The position numbers and the translations under genes were made by a program. Under the pieces are notes generated by a model. The model searched no databases and was not told where the DNA came from. It saw nothing but the letters and a program-made list of their open reading frames with translations. A stretch of DNA of 64,000 nucleotides from a virus, in IMG/VR virus record IMGVR_UViG_3300044511_000233, positions 1 through 64,000 of that record; one strand, 5' to 3'. Below are positions 31,818 through 38,357 of this stretch, one piece after another; position 1 is the stretch's first letter; each line of letters starts with the position of its first letter.

Positions 31818-31840
31818 CATTTTCATCTCGAGGCCGCATC

Positions 31841-32158
31841 ATGGCTACTGTCAAGGAACTGAACGACGCATTTCGCACAAGGTTCGACCGCAATCTTGGA
31901 CGGGTTGTGTTGACACGGGGTGTTTCCGCGTGGGGGATCACACAAGAGCTATGTCGAAGAGTTCGGGGGTTTTCTGATTTTACACCGGAAAATGACCCGA
32001 ACGGCGAACACGACTTCGGAGCGTTCGAGGTAGGCAAGCAGCGTTTCTTCTGGAAGATCGACTACTACGACGAGAACATGGAATATGGCTCCAAAGATCC
32101 GTCCGATCCGTCGAAGACGATGAGGGTTCTTACGATCATGTTGGCAGAGGAGTATTGA
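31841..32158 (+). CDS. DUF3768-type protein
   Basis: This 105-residue protein shows the DUF3768 pattern as I know it: LNDAFRTRFDRNLGRVVLTR, FSDFTPENDPNGEHDFGAFE, FFWKIDYYD and a C-terminal MRVLTIMLAEEY. The family is largely found in Alphaproteobacteria and their phages and plasmids; its function is unknown. It supports an alphaproteobacterial host. Its stop overlaps the next start (TGATG). Confidence 0.85.
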   Translation: MATVKELNDAFRTRFDRNLGRVVLTRGVSAWGITQELCRRVRGFSDFTPENDPNGEHDFGAFEVGKQRFFWKIDYYDENMEYGSKDPSDPSKTMRVLTIMLAEEY

Positions 32159-32328
32159 TGCTGCTGATGCTTCTGATCCTGCTCTCGATCGTGCTCGAGG
32201 CAATCCTTCAGCTCGTTGTCTACGTTATTCTCCTCATCATCGGCTTCTTCGCTTTGTGGGGCATCTCGGATCTCACGGCAAGAACCTGTCGTAGCGTCTA
32301 CGACTACATCAAAAGGAAGTGCTCATGA
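32158..32328 (+). CDS. Small membrane protein
   Basis: This 56-residue protein begins MLLMLLILLSIVLEAILQLV and is hydrophobic to about residue 37, enough for one or two membrane spans, followed by a basic tail (YDYIKRKCS). ATG 32158 overlaps the DUF3768 stop. Its stop overlaps the next start (ATGA). Confidence 0.65.
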   Translation: MLLMLLILLSIVLEAILQLVVYVILLIIGFFALWGISDLTARTCRSVYDYIKRKCS

Positions 32329-32588
32329 TTATCCAGAATATCGACCTTGTCGCGGCTCCTGCCGTCACGATCGCTGCGGGTCTCGTCGCCCTGATCGGCC
32401 GGCAGACGATCGTGAACGATATGCTGAACAAATTCGAGGCGAGGCGCCGCCCGGAGTTTAGGATTGTGATGCAACACATCGTCGTTCCTTACACTGGAGG
32501 TTTTGTCCAGGCGGTCCGTCCTCGTTTCACTATTCGGGAGCCAGTGTCTTATTGGACGCGACTTTGGAACGCGGTGCTTGCTCGATGA
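32325..32588 (+). CDS. Small probable membrane-associated protein
   Basis: This 87-residue protein begins MIIQNIDLVAAPAVTIAAGL, with one hydrophobic segment (residues 8-26), then a basic, beta-type C-terminus. AAGGAAG lies upstream. It overlaps both neighbours by four bases. No family recognised. Confidence 0.58.
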   Translation: MIIQNIDLVAAPAVTIAAGLVALIGRQTIVNDMLNKFEARRRPEFRIVMQHIVVPYTGGFVQAVRPRFTIREPVSYWTRLWNAVLAR

Positions 32589-32731
32589 TCAATGCCGTTA
32601 TCTTCGACGTCTACGGCACCCTCGCTAACACAAGCCATCTCGAACAGACATCGACGAATTGGGGTGGGCGGCACGCACAATCTACACATGATCCACAAGG
32701 ATCTAATCAGGGATTAACGTTATGTCTGTAA
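32585..32731 (+). pseudogene. Truncated HAD-type phosphatase remnant
   Basis: ATG 32585 overlaps the preceding stop. The 48-codon frame begins MINAVIFDVYGTLANTSHLE, which is motif I of HAD-superfamily hydrolases (DxxGTL with the nucleophile Asp). After about residue 20 the sequence is unlike any HAD protein and stops. All later HAD motifs are absent. It looks like the 5' end of a phosphatase gene cut by a deletion, so it is probably non-functional. Confidence 0.6.
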
Positions 32732-32880
32732 CACATCTTGTAATCCACATGCTTTCCGCACTGATTGGCTCGCTCGTGGGGTTAGCACTAATGATGTTTA
32801 TGTATGAGAAAGGTTTCGATTGGTGTTATGACCATTGGCTTGATTTTCGTGCATGGACGAAAAAGAAGTTCTCTCGCTAA
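32722..32880 (+). CDS. Small membrane protein
   Basis: This 52-residue protein begins MSVTHLVIHMLSALIGSLVG. One membrane span (about residues 6-28) is followed by an aromatic, basic tail (WLDFRAWTKKKFSR). AGGGA precedes the ATG at 32722. It overlaps the end of the HAD remnant. Confidence 0.6.
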   Translation: MSVTHLVIHMLSALIGSLVGLALMMFMYEKGFDWCYDHWLDFRAWTKKKFSR

Positions 32881-32914
32881 TTAACCGGCTGACGCAACAT
32901 CCGTGGAGGGAGCC

Positions 32915-33373
32915 ATGGCAACTCATCAGAAGCCTAGGGTTGGATGTGCGATTATTTTGAAGGACAGCGGAGATCGGGTTCTTTTGGGGCGTCGTGCCAA
33001 AGAGCCATACTTCGGAGCGTGGGTATTGCCGGGTGGCGGCGTGGACCCATTCGAATCATATAGCGATACAGCTGTTCGCGAGGCGAAGGAGGAGCTTGGC
33101 GTCGACATCAAGGTTGAAGGACTTTTTGACGTGGTGGAGATCATCAATCCGCCATCCGAGCACCGGATTGTTATCTACGTCAACTGTCGCCAACTATCGG
33201 GCAGTATCCGGCCATCTTCCGATATTTCGGAGGCGAGATATTTCGACAAAAGTGAAGCTTGGGCCATCGTGCGTAATGGGTTGACCACGCCGACCGTGCG
33301 ATCAATATTGTGCTCCATATTTGACTTCGATGGTGGCTCGCAAAAGGCTGGGACGCTTCGGGCCGCCAGTTAG
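32915..33373 (+). CDS. Nudix hydrolase
   Basis: About 152 residues from ATG 32915, preceded by GGAGGGA; GTG 32903 is an in-frame alternative. The Nudix box is present: GGGVDPFESYSDTAVREAKE followed by ELG, matching Gx5Ex7REUxEExG with the metal-binding Glu residues in REAKEEL. The N-terminal VGCAIILKDSGDRVLLGRR is typical. The family hydrolyses nucleoside diphosphates linked to another moiety, often clearing modified nucleotides. Its stop codon is at the left end of the IS5 element, so the last codon or the original C-terminus may have been altered by the insertion. Confidence 0.88.
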   Translation: MATHQKPRVGCAIILKDSGDRVLLGRRAKEPYFGAWVLPGGGVDPFESYSDTAVREAKEELGVDIKVEGLFDVVEIINPPSEHRIVIYVNCRQLSGSIRPSSDISEARYFDKSEAWAIVRNGLTTPTVRSILCSIFDFDGGSQKAGTLRAAS

Positions 33374-34268
33374 AGTCCGTTTGAGAATGTCGTTCAATGA
33401 GCGATCCTTCGCAAGATGAGGCCGCCCATTGCGACGTGGATCATGGCTTTTGAGACGTCGATGCGCTTTTCATAGTCTCGCACGAGGCGCCGCCAGCGGG
33501 TCATCCAGCCGAAGGTTCGCTCGACGACCCAGCGTCGCGGCAGAACCTTGAAGCCCGGATCGGCGTCGATCCTTCGCACGATCTCTACGACGAACTCCTT
33601 GAACGCCGCCTTGTCCATGAGTTTTCTGCGATCATAGGCGCCGTCGGCGAAGAGATGTTTGACCCATGGCCAGCGCTTGCGGATGGCGTCGAGAATATGC
33701 TGCGCGCCCGCGGAGTCGGAAACATCCGCTGTCGTCAGATTGACCATGAGCAGCCGTCCGTCCGTATCCACTGCAATGTGGCGCTTGCGCCCTTTGATTT
33801 TCTTGCCGGCGTCGTAACCCCGCGCTCGCGCCGCCGGGGCTTTGACCGATTGGCTGTCGATGACGCCAGCCGAGGGGCTCGCCTCGCGGCCGGCGCGTTC
33901 CCGGTCAATCATCAGCGCCACGTCGTGGATGGTCTCGAACAGAAAGCGGCGCATGAAGCGGCGAAACCACCAGTAGACGGTTTGCCAGGGCGGGAAATCC
34001 TTGGGCAGCATACGCCAGCCACAGCCGGCGCGGGCGATGTAGCGGATGGCGTTCAAAACCTCGCGTGGGTCGACCGAGGGCCTGCGCCCTTTGCGCGCCG
34101 GCGAGGGCAGGAACGGCTCAACCCGCTCCCACTCCTCATCGGTCAAATCCGTCGGGTAACGTTTGGTTTTCTTCTCAATGGCGGCCATCTTGGCGCGATT
34201 CGCTCGGGTCCACATCCCGAGCTTGAATCACGACCCTCACTCCGTCGCAACCATTCTCAAACGGTCAC
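33373..34268 (-). mobile_element. IS5-family insertion sequence
   Basis: An 896-bp element with imperfect terminal inverted repeats: GAGTCCGTTTGAGAATG at the left (33373-33389), and the reverse complement of the right end reads GTGACCGTTTGAGAATG (34252-34268). It encodes one transposase on the minus strand. The flanks are TTA on the left and TAA on the right, the TNA-type target seen with this family, but they are not identical, so no clean target duplication is left. It lies at the 3' end of the Nudix gene in a plus-strand operon. Confidence 0.88.
33394..34215 (-). CDS. IS5-family transposase
   Basis: This 273-residue protein (or about 264 from MAAIEKKTKR) is a full-length IS5-group DDE transposase in one frame. 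It has the N-terminal YPTDLTDEEWERVEPFLPSP, GCGWRMLPKDFPPWQTVYWW, the first Asp in SAGVIDSQSVKA, the second in VKHLFADGAYDRR, and the Glu in WVVERTFGWMTRWRRL. It moves the element by cut-and-paste or copy transposition. No frameshift or stop was seen, so the element may be active. Base composition is more GC-rich than neighbours. Confidence 0.93.
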   Translation of the reverse strand: MWTRANRAKMAAIEKKTKRYPTDLTDEEWERVEPFLPSPARKGRRPSVDPREVLNAIRYIARAGCGWRMLPKDFPPWQTVYWWFRRFMRRFLFETIHDVALMIDRERAGREASPSAGVIDSQSVKAPAARARGYDAGKKIKGRKRHIAVDTDGRLLMVNLTTADVSDSAGAQHILDAIRKRWPWVKHLFADGAYDRRKLMDKAAFKEFVVEIVRRIDADPGFKVLPRRWVVERTFGWMTRWRRLVRDYEKRIDVSKAMIHVAMGGLILRRIAH

Positions 34269-34383
34269 TAAGATCAGAACTGTTGCTTCAACCCGCCGTG
34301 GTGTTCGACGACCGCGACCGGTCGGTTACCATGTGGCGATCGGAAGGCATTCGATGTTTGCAGGTGGCCCCGGGGAACTTTTG

Positions 34384-34950
34384 ATGAGCACACTATCAGA
34401 CTGGACCAACGTGATTGAGCAGATTTCTGCAAAGAATGAGGCTGAGCGCCGCAAGCGCGTCTATGCATTTCGAAGACAGACGGATGAGAAGGATTTTTCG
34501 AAGGAGAGCGACGAAGACCTGCTCGAGCTGTTCGTTCGTGCGACAAATGGGGTAGGTTGTTTTCATATTGACGAGCGCAATGTGTGGGAGATCGCTCACG
34601 GAAAGATTCGTGACGAGTTGATGCGGCGGCTGCGTAAGAAGATTGTCTGTGTAGTTATGGGCAACGACTATCCCGATGCCGTTTTTGAAGATCCGACCGA
34701 TGCTGAAGCTTATTGCGTTAAGGAGCGTGCGGCGAGTATCGAGCACCTGCGGCAGCAATACGGATCACAATACTTAGATACCAATTGTGCAACTTGCCAA
34801 GTTTGCGCTTCACCAAGGGTAGGGGGCACTATAATAGGGTTCCCTGCACATGGCTCGCGTAAACGAAGCATGGATAGTGTGGTAGGGAGTTATATATGGA
34901 CAAGGAGTTTCTTGAGATCCTCGCCGACGTCAGTGAGGATCTTGCAATAG
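34384..34950 (+). CDS. Unknown protein downstream of the IS element
   Basis: Up to 188 residues from ATG 34384 (MSTLSDWTNVIEQISAKNEA), with GGGGAA upstream. The first ~135 residues are a charged helical protein. The last ~50 (GTIIGFPAHGSRKRSMDSVV) look like read-through of control sequence, since a perfect TATAAT lies at 34830 and the next gene starts at 34896. The gene may have been separated from its promoter by the IS element. No family recognised. Confidence 0.5.
   Translation: MSTLSDWTNVIEQISAKNEAERRKRVYAFRRQTDEKDFSKESDEDLLELFVRATNGVGCFHIDERNVWEIAHGKIRDELMRRLRKKIVCVVMGNDYPDAVFEDPTDAEAYCVKERAASIEHLRQQYGSQYLDTNCATCQVCASPRVGGTIIGFPAHGSRKRSMDSVVGSYIWTRSFLRSSPTSVRILQ
34830..34835 (+). promoter_or_regulatory. 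Candidate -10 element for excisionase/integrase genes
   Basis: A perfect TATAAT at 34830-34835 lies 61 bases before the start at 34896. The -35 is poor (CTTCAC at 17 bases, or TTGCGC at 21). It is the best sigma70-type -10 near the lysogeny genes. Confidence 0.4.
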
Positions 34951-35105
34951 AAATCCTCTCGGAGTTTACGGAGGACGATTATCGACATTTACGAAAATCA
35001 TGTGACAGGCTTGGGCGGGCGGCAGACTTACTGACGCGTGAAACGTTTGACGTGCCGTTCACTGTCCTGGAGGTATTAAGGCTCTTTCGAAAGGCGGCAA
35101 ACTAA
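34896..35105 (+). CDS. Small acidic protein
   Basis: This 69-residue protein begins MDKEFLEILADVSEDLAIEI and is helical and acidic. GGGAG precedes ATG 34896. It lies just upstream of the excisionase-like gene and may belong to the lysogeny transcript. No family recognised. Confidence 0.58.
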   Translation: MDKEFLEILADVSEDLAIEILSEFTEDDYRHLRKSCDRLGRAADLLTRETFDVPFTVLEVLRLFRKAAN

Positions 35106-35173
35106 GTCATTGACTCCGTCATACGCACTTGATTAGCTCATTCTGATCAATGCTGATTGATTGGGTGATAGGT

Positions 35174-35512
35174 ATGACGAGTATAAGATTAGTTAGACTG
35201 TCGAAAATATATCATAAGCTGGGGGTTAGTAGAAAGGTAGTATATTATTGGGCCAGACATGGGTTGTTGCCTGGGGCCATTAATCACAACGGGGTTTGGT
35301 TGATGAATCTCGATGTGTTTAATGACTGGGTCTCACAGCAGACTCAACCTATTGAGGTAACCCCATGCTCTTTCAACGTAAGGACAGCCCATTCTGGCAT
35401 ACGAAACTCTCGAACGGAAAGCGGGTCTCGACCGGCATCCCCTGCAGTCGATCTCTTCGAGAAAGAGCTCTGCAGGCTGCAGCAGAAAAAGAACGAGAGC
35501 TGCAAGAGCTGA
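35174..35512 (+). CDS. Excisionase-like helix-turn-helix protein
   Basis: About 112 residues from ATG 35174 (MTSIRLVRLSKIYHKLGVSR); the frame is open from 35150. LSKIYHKLGVSRKVVYYWAR followed by HGLLPGAINHNGVWLMNLDV is the winged-helix pattern of Xis/MerR-type recombination directionality factors. The 3' 148 bases overlap the integrase gene in another frame, and the C-terminal sequence there is low-complexity, so the functional protein is probably the first ~70 residues. It would direct excision and may bind next to attP. Confidence 0.68.
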   Translation: MTSIRLVRLSKIYHKLGVSRKVVYYWARHGLLPGAINHNGVWLMNLDVFNDWVSQQTQPIEVTPCSFNVRTAHSGIRNSRTESGSRPASPAVDLFEKELCRLQQKKNESCKS

Positions 35513-36429
35513 TACAGGCGGCTAGGAGCCTGACGCTCAAACAGGCGACTACGTTATTTCTTCGCGACTCGGCAGATACGCTCAAAGCGTCGACGCTACA
35601 CCATTACGCGAAGAAATTGGCGGTCATCATTGATGTGATGAATTCGCCGACGATCGCCGAGATCAATCTCGAGTGGTTGAAGGGGTTTGTGCGTGAACGA
35701 CGCCGGCAGACGTCGGACATCCAGATCCGGCGCGAGATCACAGCCCTGTCTTCGCTCATGGAATATGCGATTGATCGGGAATTGGAGGGGGCGCCGGAGG
35801 TGAACCCTTGCCGGCTGTTCCGGAAGAAAGGGTTGAAGAAGCCCGTCAAGAAACCGCGGTGGTTGACGGTCGCACAGGTTCGGGCGCTGCTCCATGCGGC
35901 AGCGAGGCTGCCATCGATTATCTCACGGCGGTTTTGGGTCGCTTTCATCACGCTTGTCCTCGAGACCGGCCTTCGCCATGAGGAGGCGCTTGGGCTGCTG
36001 TGGGATGAAGTCGATCTCAGCCGGCGGGTGATCTTCCTGCCGGCTGATCGTGAGAAGGCTGGCCGCGGTCGGATCGTGCCTCTCTCCGACACAGCGATGG
36101 ACACACTCTTGCACGTTCCTCGAGACCCGCGCATCAATTACGTCTTCGTTAATCCGAAGACGCGGACCCGCTATAACTCGATCGGGAAGGGATGGGTTCA
36201 ATTGCGTATTAAGGCTGGGGTTCCTCATGCGAGAATTCATGATTTGCGTCATACGTTTGCGTCCTGGACCCGTCAGTCCGGAATGTCGCGCGAGGATCGA
36301 AAAGACGTCCTCGGGCACCTTGATGACACGACCCACGGAGGATACGCCAATGCGTCAATCGAGTCTCTGGTAGAGACTGTGAACAAGCACAGCCCAAGCA
36401 CATTGCTCTCACAGGAGCAGGAGTTGTAA
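35365..36429 (+). CDS. int: Tyrosine recombinase (phage integrase)
   Basis: This 354-residue protein has an Arg/Lys-rich N-terminal region, a core-binding domain (residues ~50-150) and a catalytic domain with the conserved residues of the family. The first Arg is in ETGLRHEEALGLLW (~203); HDLRH is near 292; LGHLDD is near 317; the nucleophile Tyr is probably in HGGYANAS (~327). It integrates and, with the excisionase, excises the phage. A tRNA-Pro-like sequence lies 37 bases after the stop and is the likely attachment site. Confidence 0.93.
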   Translation: MLFQRKDSPFWHTKLSNGKRVSTGIPCSRSLRERALQAAAEKERELQELIQAARSLTLKQATTLFLRDSADTLKASTLHHYAKKLAVIIDVMNSPTIAEINLEWLKGFVRERRRQTSDIQIRREITALSSLMEYAIDRELEGAPEVNPCRLFRKKGLKKPVKKPRWLTVAQVRALLHAAARLPSIISRRFWVAFITLVLETGLRHEEALGLLWDEVDLSRRVIFLPADREKAGRGRIVPLSDTAMDTLLHVPRDPRINYVFVNPKTRTRYNSIGKGWVQLRIKAGVPHARIHDLRHTFASWTRQSGMSREDRKDVLGHLDDTTHGGYANASIESLVETVNKHSPSTLLSQEQEL

Positions 36430-36465
36430 GGTAGCTCACCGATGAAGAGTGAGGGAATTCAAAGA

Positions 36466-36508
36466 CGGGGTATGGCGCAGTCTGGTAGCGCGGAAGTTTT
36501 GGGTTTTT
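36466..36508 (+). other. attP: tRNA-Pro-like sequence; candidate attP core
   Basis: CGGGGTATGGCGCAGTCTGG and the following TAGCGC closely follow the 5' half of a bacterial tRNA-Pro: acceptor strand and complete D-arm. TTTTGGGT follows as in a UGG anticodon loop. After that the sequence no longer fits a tRNA: the anticodon stem is weak and the T-arm and matching acceptor strand are missing. A tRNA fragment just after int is the usual form of attP for tRNA-gene integration. A decayed phage tRNA is the alternative. Confidence 0.6.
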
Positions 36509-36577
36509 CTGAACCTGCAACTCTAACCTCCTGAAATCTCACTTCCAACCTCATCGGCATCTTGGACTTTGTGGGTC

Positions 36578-36603
36578 CTGTGTGGGTGTTTTGTTCCACA
36601 CAG
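36578..36603. promoter_or_regulatory. Operator-like inverted repeat upstream of repressor gene
   Basis: CTGTGTGG (36578-36585) and CCACACAG (36596-36603) are perfect reverse complements with a 10-base spacer, 28 bases before ATG 36632. It could be an operator for the repressor-like product. Confidence 0.5.
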
Positions 36604-36631
36604 TTCCTGCACACACGCCGCGGGCCAGTCG

Positions 36632-37081
36632 ATGTCGCTTCACTTCGATGAAATTAAACGTCTCCTCATTGAGGAGAGTCTATCTCAATCTGAGATCGTA
36701 AAACGCTACTCTCACACGCTGTCGGCATGGCAGGTAAAGCGGCTTATTCAAGAAGCGTATGAGGACGTCAAAAAGACGCGTCCTGAGTTTCAGATGCGTC
36801 GCGCCCCCAGCGGTTTCAAACCCCTGGGTGCTACGAAAACGTTGAGTCAGATGCACCTAGCTATAGGTGTTAGGCTCAACAATCATCGGCGAGTTGAGAT
36901 GGATATGCAGCCGATGGAGTATTGCTCAAAGTTTAATTTTTCCAACCATATTAGGTTGAGAAAAATGGAGACTGGGCAATACGATTTCTCCTTATCTGAG
37001 ATGCAACGGATCTCGGAAATTGTTGGCATTCCAATGGAGGAGCTGGTGACACCATTTATCAGAAACGCATATGCTTGTTGA
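36632..37081 (+). CDS. Repressor-like protein with C-terminal Cro/C1 HTH
   Basis: About 149 residues from ATG 36632 (MSLHFDEIKRLLIEESLSQS); the frame opens at 36569. The N-terminal part (SQSEIVKRYSHTLSAWQVKR) is itself helix-turn-helix-like. Residues ~105-145 (FNFSNHIRLRKMETGQYDFS, LSEMQRISEIVGIPMEELV) match the Cro/C1 type, where a short turn precedes the recognition helix and the segment ends in MEEL. There is no LexA-type protease domain. Its position after int and attP fits a lysogeny repressor or Cro-like regulator. Confidence 0.65.
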   Translation: MSLHFDEIKRLLIEESLSQSEIVKRYSHTLSAWQVKRLIQEAYEDVKKTRPEFQMRRAPSGFKPLGATKTLSQMHLAIGVRLNNHRRVEMDMQPMEYCSKFNFSNHIRLRKMETGQYDFSLSEMQRISEIVGIPMEELVTPFIRNAYAC

Positions 37082-37283
37082 TCTTCGAGAGCTGTGGAAA
37101 GCTCTGAAGATATATTCATCTCTGACAGAAACAGATCAAAAGATGGCGGACCTTCGGGGCCGCCTTTTTATTATGTCAGACATGAAGTCGCTCCCCCCTG
37201 TCGTTCGTAAGGGGTTGAAGCTATTTATCGAGAAGGAGACTCAACGCTATGAGCGCGCCAAACGACTTGCAAACGATCGCTGA
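37071..37283 (+). CDS. Small unknown protein overlapping the repressor-like gene
   Basis: This 70-residue frame begins MLVDLRELWKALKIYSSLTE. ATG 37071 overlaps the preceding gene by 11 bases. A terminator-like hairpin lies within codons ~25-33, so part of the transcript may end here. The C-terminal half (VVRKGLKLFIEKETQRYERA) is helical and basic. A shorter product from ATG 37174 is possible. Confidence 0.45.
   Translation: MLVDLRELWKALKIYSSLTETDQKMADLRGRLFIMSDMKSLPPVVRKGLKLFIEKETQRYERAKRLANDR
37145..37169 (+). terminator. Terminator-like hairpin inside a reading frame
   Basis: GGCGGACC pairs with GGGCCGCC-type sequence (one mismatch) around TTCG, followed by TTTTT. It could attenuate transcription from the lysogeny genes into the replication genes. 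Confidence 0.6.
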
Positions 37284-37287
37284 ATAA

Positions 37288-37842
37288 ATGGAACGCTTTG
37301 GCCTGCACATTGATGGGGATCTTCTGTTCCTGCATCAGCAGGATGAGGCTCGGTGTTTGACACCGGGCCTCGCCGGGCTCCCCAGCCCCTACTCGAGCCC
37401 GAAACGCGCTCGATGTCCGCACCGGATCGAGCCCAAGGCTGGGGAGGTGGGCCACGCCCCCAGTCCCTTCGACCCTGTTCCTGATGGGGGTGCCTATTGG
37501 GTAAGGGGCGACGTGCGCCGAGCGGCGCAGCTCTGTGCCCCGACGCAGGGGACCGGAGTCATTCGCCCGCTTTGGGCTTGGAGTGTCAAAGATCTGCTAT
37601 CGGAGCTCCATCTAACCAATATCGCACCGCTGATCCTCACCGCTTATGAGGGGTCGCATCTGCGCTCGATCGCGCGGCTGCTCGAGCTCCCCCGTGTTCG
37701 AACGCTCATTTTCTGTGGGGACCTGCAGCCGGCGGGGGCCGAGGCTGCGTCTATCCCTGAGATTGAGGGAGATCCCCGTGCGGCGGGCGCCGCGGTGTTG
37801 TGGGATTTCGTGCAACGCACAGTCGAAGAGGCTCGGAAGTGA
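37288..37842 (+). CDS. Unknown protein
   Basis: This 184-residue frame begins MERFGLHIDGDLLFLHQQDE. Residues 25-75 are Pro/Arg-rich and look unstructured; the rest is hydrophobic and helical (DLLSELHLTNIAPLILTAYE, RVRTLIFCGDLQPAGAEAAS). No clear Shine-Dalgarno sequence precedes ATG 37288. Its stop overlaps the next start (GTGA), which supports it as a gene. No family recognised. Confidence 0.5.
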   Translation: MERFGLHIDGDLLFLHQQDEARCLTPGLAGLPSPYSSPKRARCPHRIEPKAGEVGHAPSPFDPVPDGGAYWVRGDVRRAAQLCAPTQGTGVIRPLWAWSVKDLLSELHLTNIAPLILTAYEGSHLRSIARLLELPRVRTLIFCGDLQPAGAEAASIPEIEGDPRAAGAAVLWDFVQRTVEEARK

Positions 37843-38357
37843 ACCGTATATCAATCGAACATCTTCGGGAACGCCTAGATTATGATCCTGAAACAGGGGT
37901 ATTGAGGTGGAAGATTTACCGCAGTCCTAAATACCCAGCAGGATCTGTCGCTAATGGGTATTTAAGAAAACGAGATAATCAGTATGTTTTTAATATAAAT
38001 GATACTACGATTCTGGGTAAGGAGTTATGTTTTGCTGTATTTTACGGTAAATGGCCGTGTAGACGTGTAATTCAAAAGGATGGCGATCCTTGTAATTTTA
38101 AGATTATAAATCTTATGGAGGAGACAGTTCGGGATTGGGAGGCGCGGCAGAGACGTCCTGTAGGTAAAAGTGGATACAGGGGGGTCACTAAACAACCTAA
38201 CGGAAAGTATCGTGTATATGTTTGCAAAGGGTCAAAACTTATTTATGGGGGTTGTTATTCGATAGCAGAGAAAGCCGCACAGGTTTATGACGAGCTTGCG
38301 ATTAAATATTTGGGGTCATCTGCTATAACTAATCGTAGTCTTGGATTGCTGAAATGA
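37839..38357 (+). CDS. AP2-domain protein from a decayed HNH endonuclease
   Basis: This 172-residue protein (GTG 37839) begins MNRISIEHLRERLDYDPETG, like the active HNH-AP2 genes in this window. At the HNH core it reads WPCRRVIQKDGDPCNFKIIN, so the catalytic His of IDH is replaced, and NLRxAT has become NLMEET. The AP2 part is intact (GKSGYRGVTKQPNGKYRVYV, IYGGCYSIAEKAAQ). The gene is notably AT-rich. It is probably cleavage-dead but may still bind DNA. It overlaps both neighbours by four bases. Confidence 0.72.
   Translation: MNRISIEHLRERLDYDPETGVLRWKIYRSPKYPAGSVANGYLRKRDNQYVFNINDTTILGKELCFAVFYGKWPCRRVIQKDGDPCNFKIINLMEETVRDWEARQRRPVGKSGYRGVTKQPNGKYRVYVCKGSKLIYGGCYSIAEKAAQVYDELAIKYLGSSAITNRSLGLLK

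Noticed and set aside
33370-34271. Clean target-site duplication around the IS
   Set aside because: The flanking triplets are TTA and TAA, which are not the same. I can only say that both fit a TNA target.
33655-34383. Long plus-strand open frame opposite the transposase
   Set aside because: It is the antisense of a well-supported IS5 transposase and its composition is Arg/Gly/Pro-rich as expected of a GC-rich shadow frame. Only the part from ATG 34384 is kept as a gene.
36466-36540. A complete functional tRNA-Pro gene
   Set aside because: The anticodon stem is weak, no proper T-arm is present and the 3' acceptor strand does not match the 5' one, so only the 5' half is supported.
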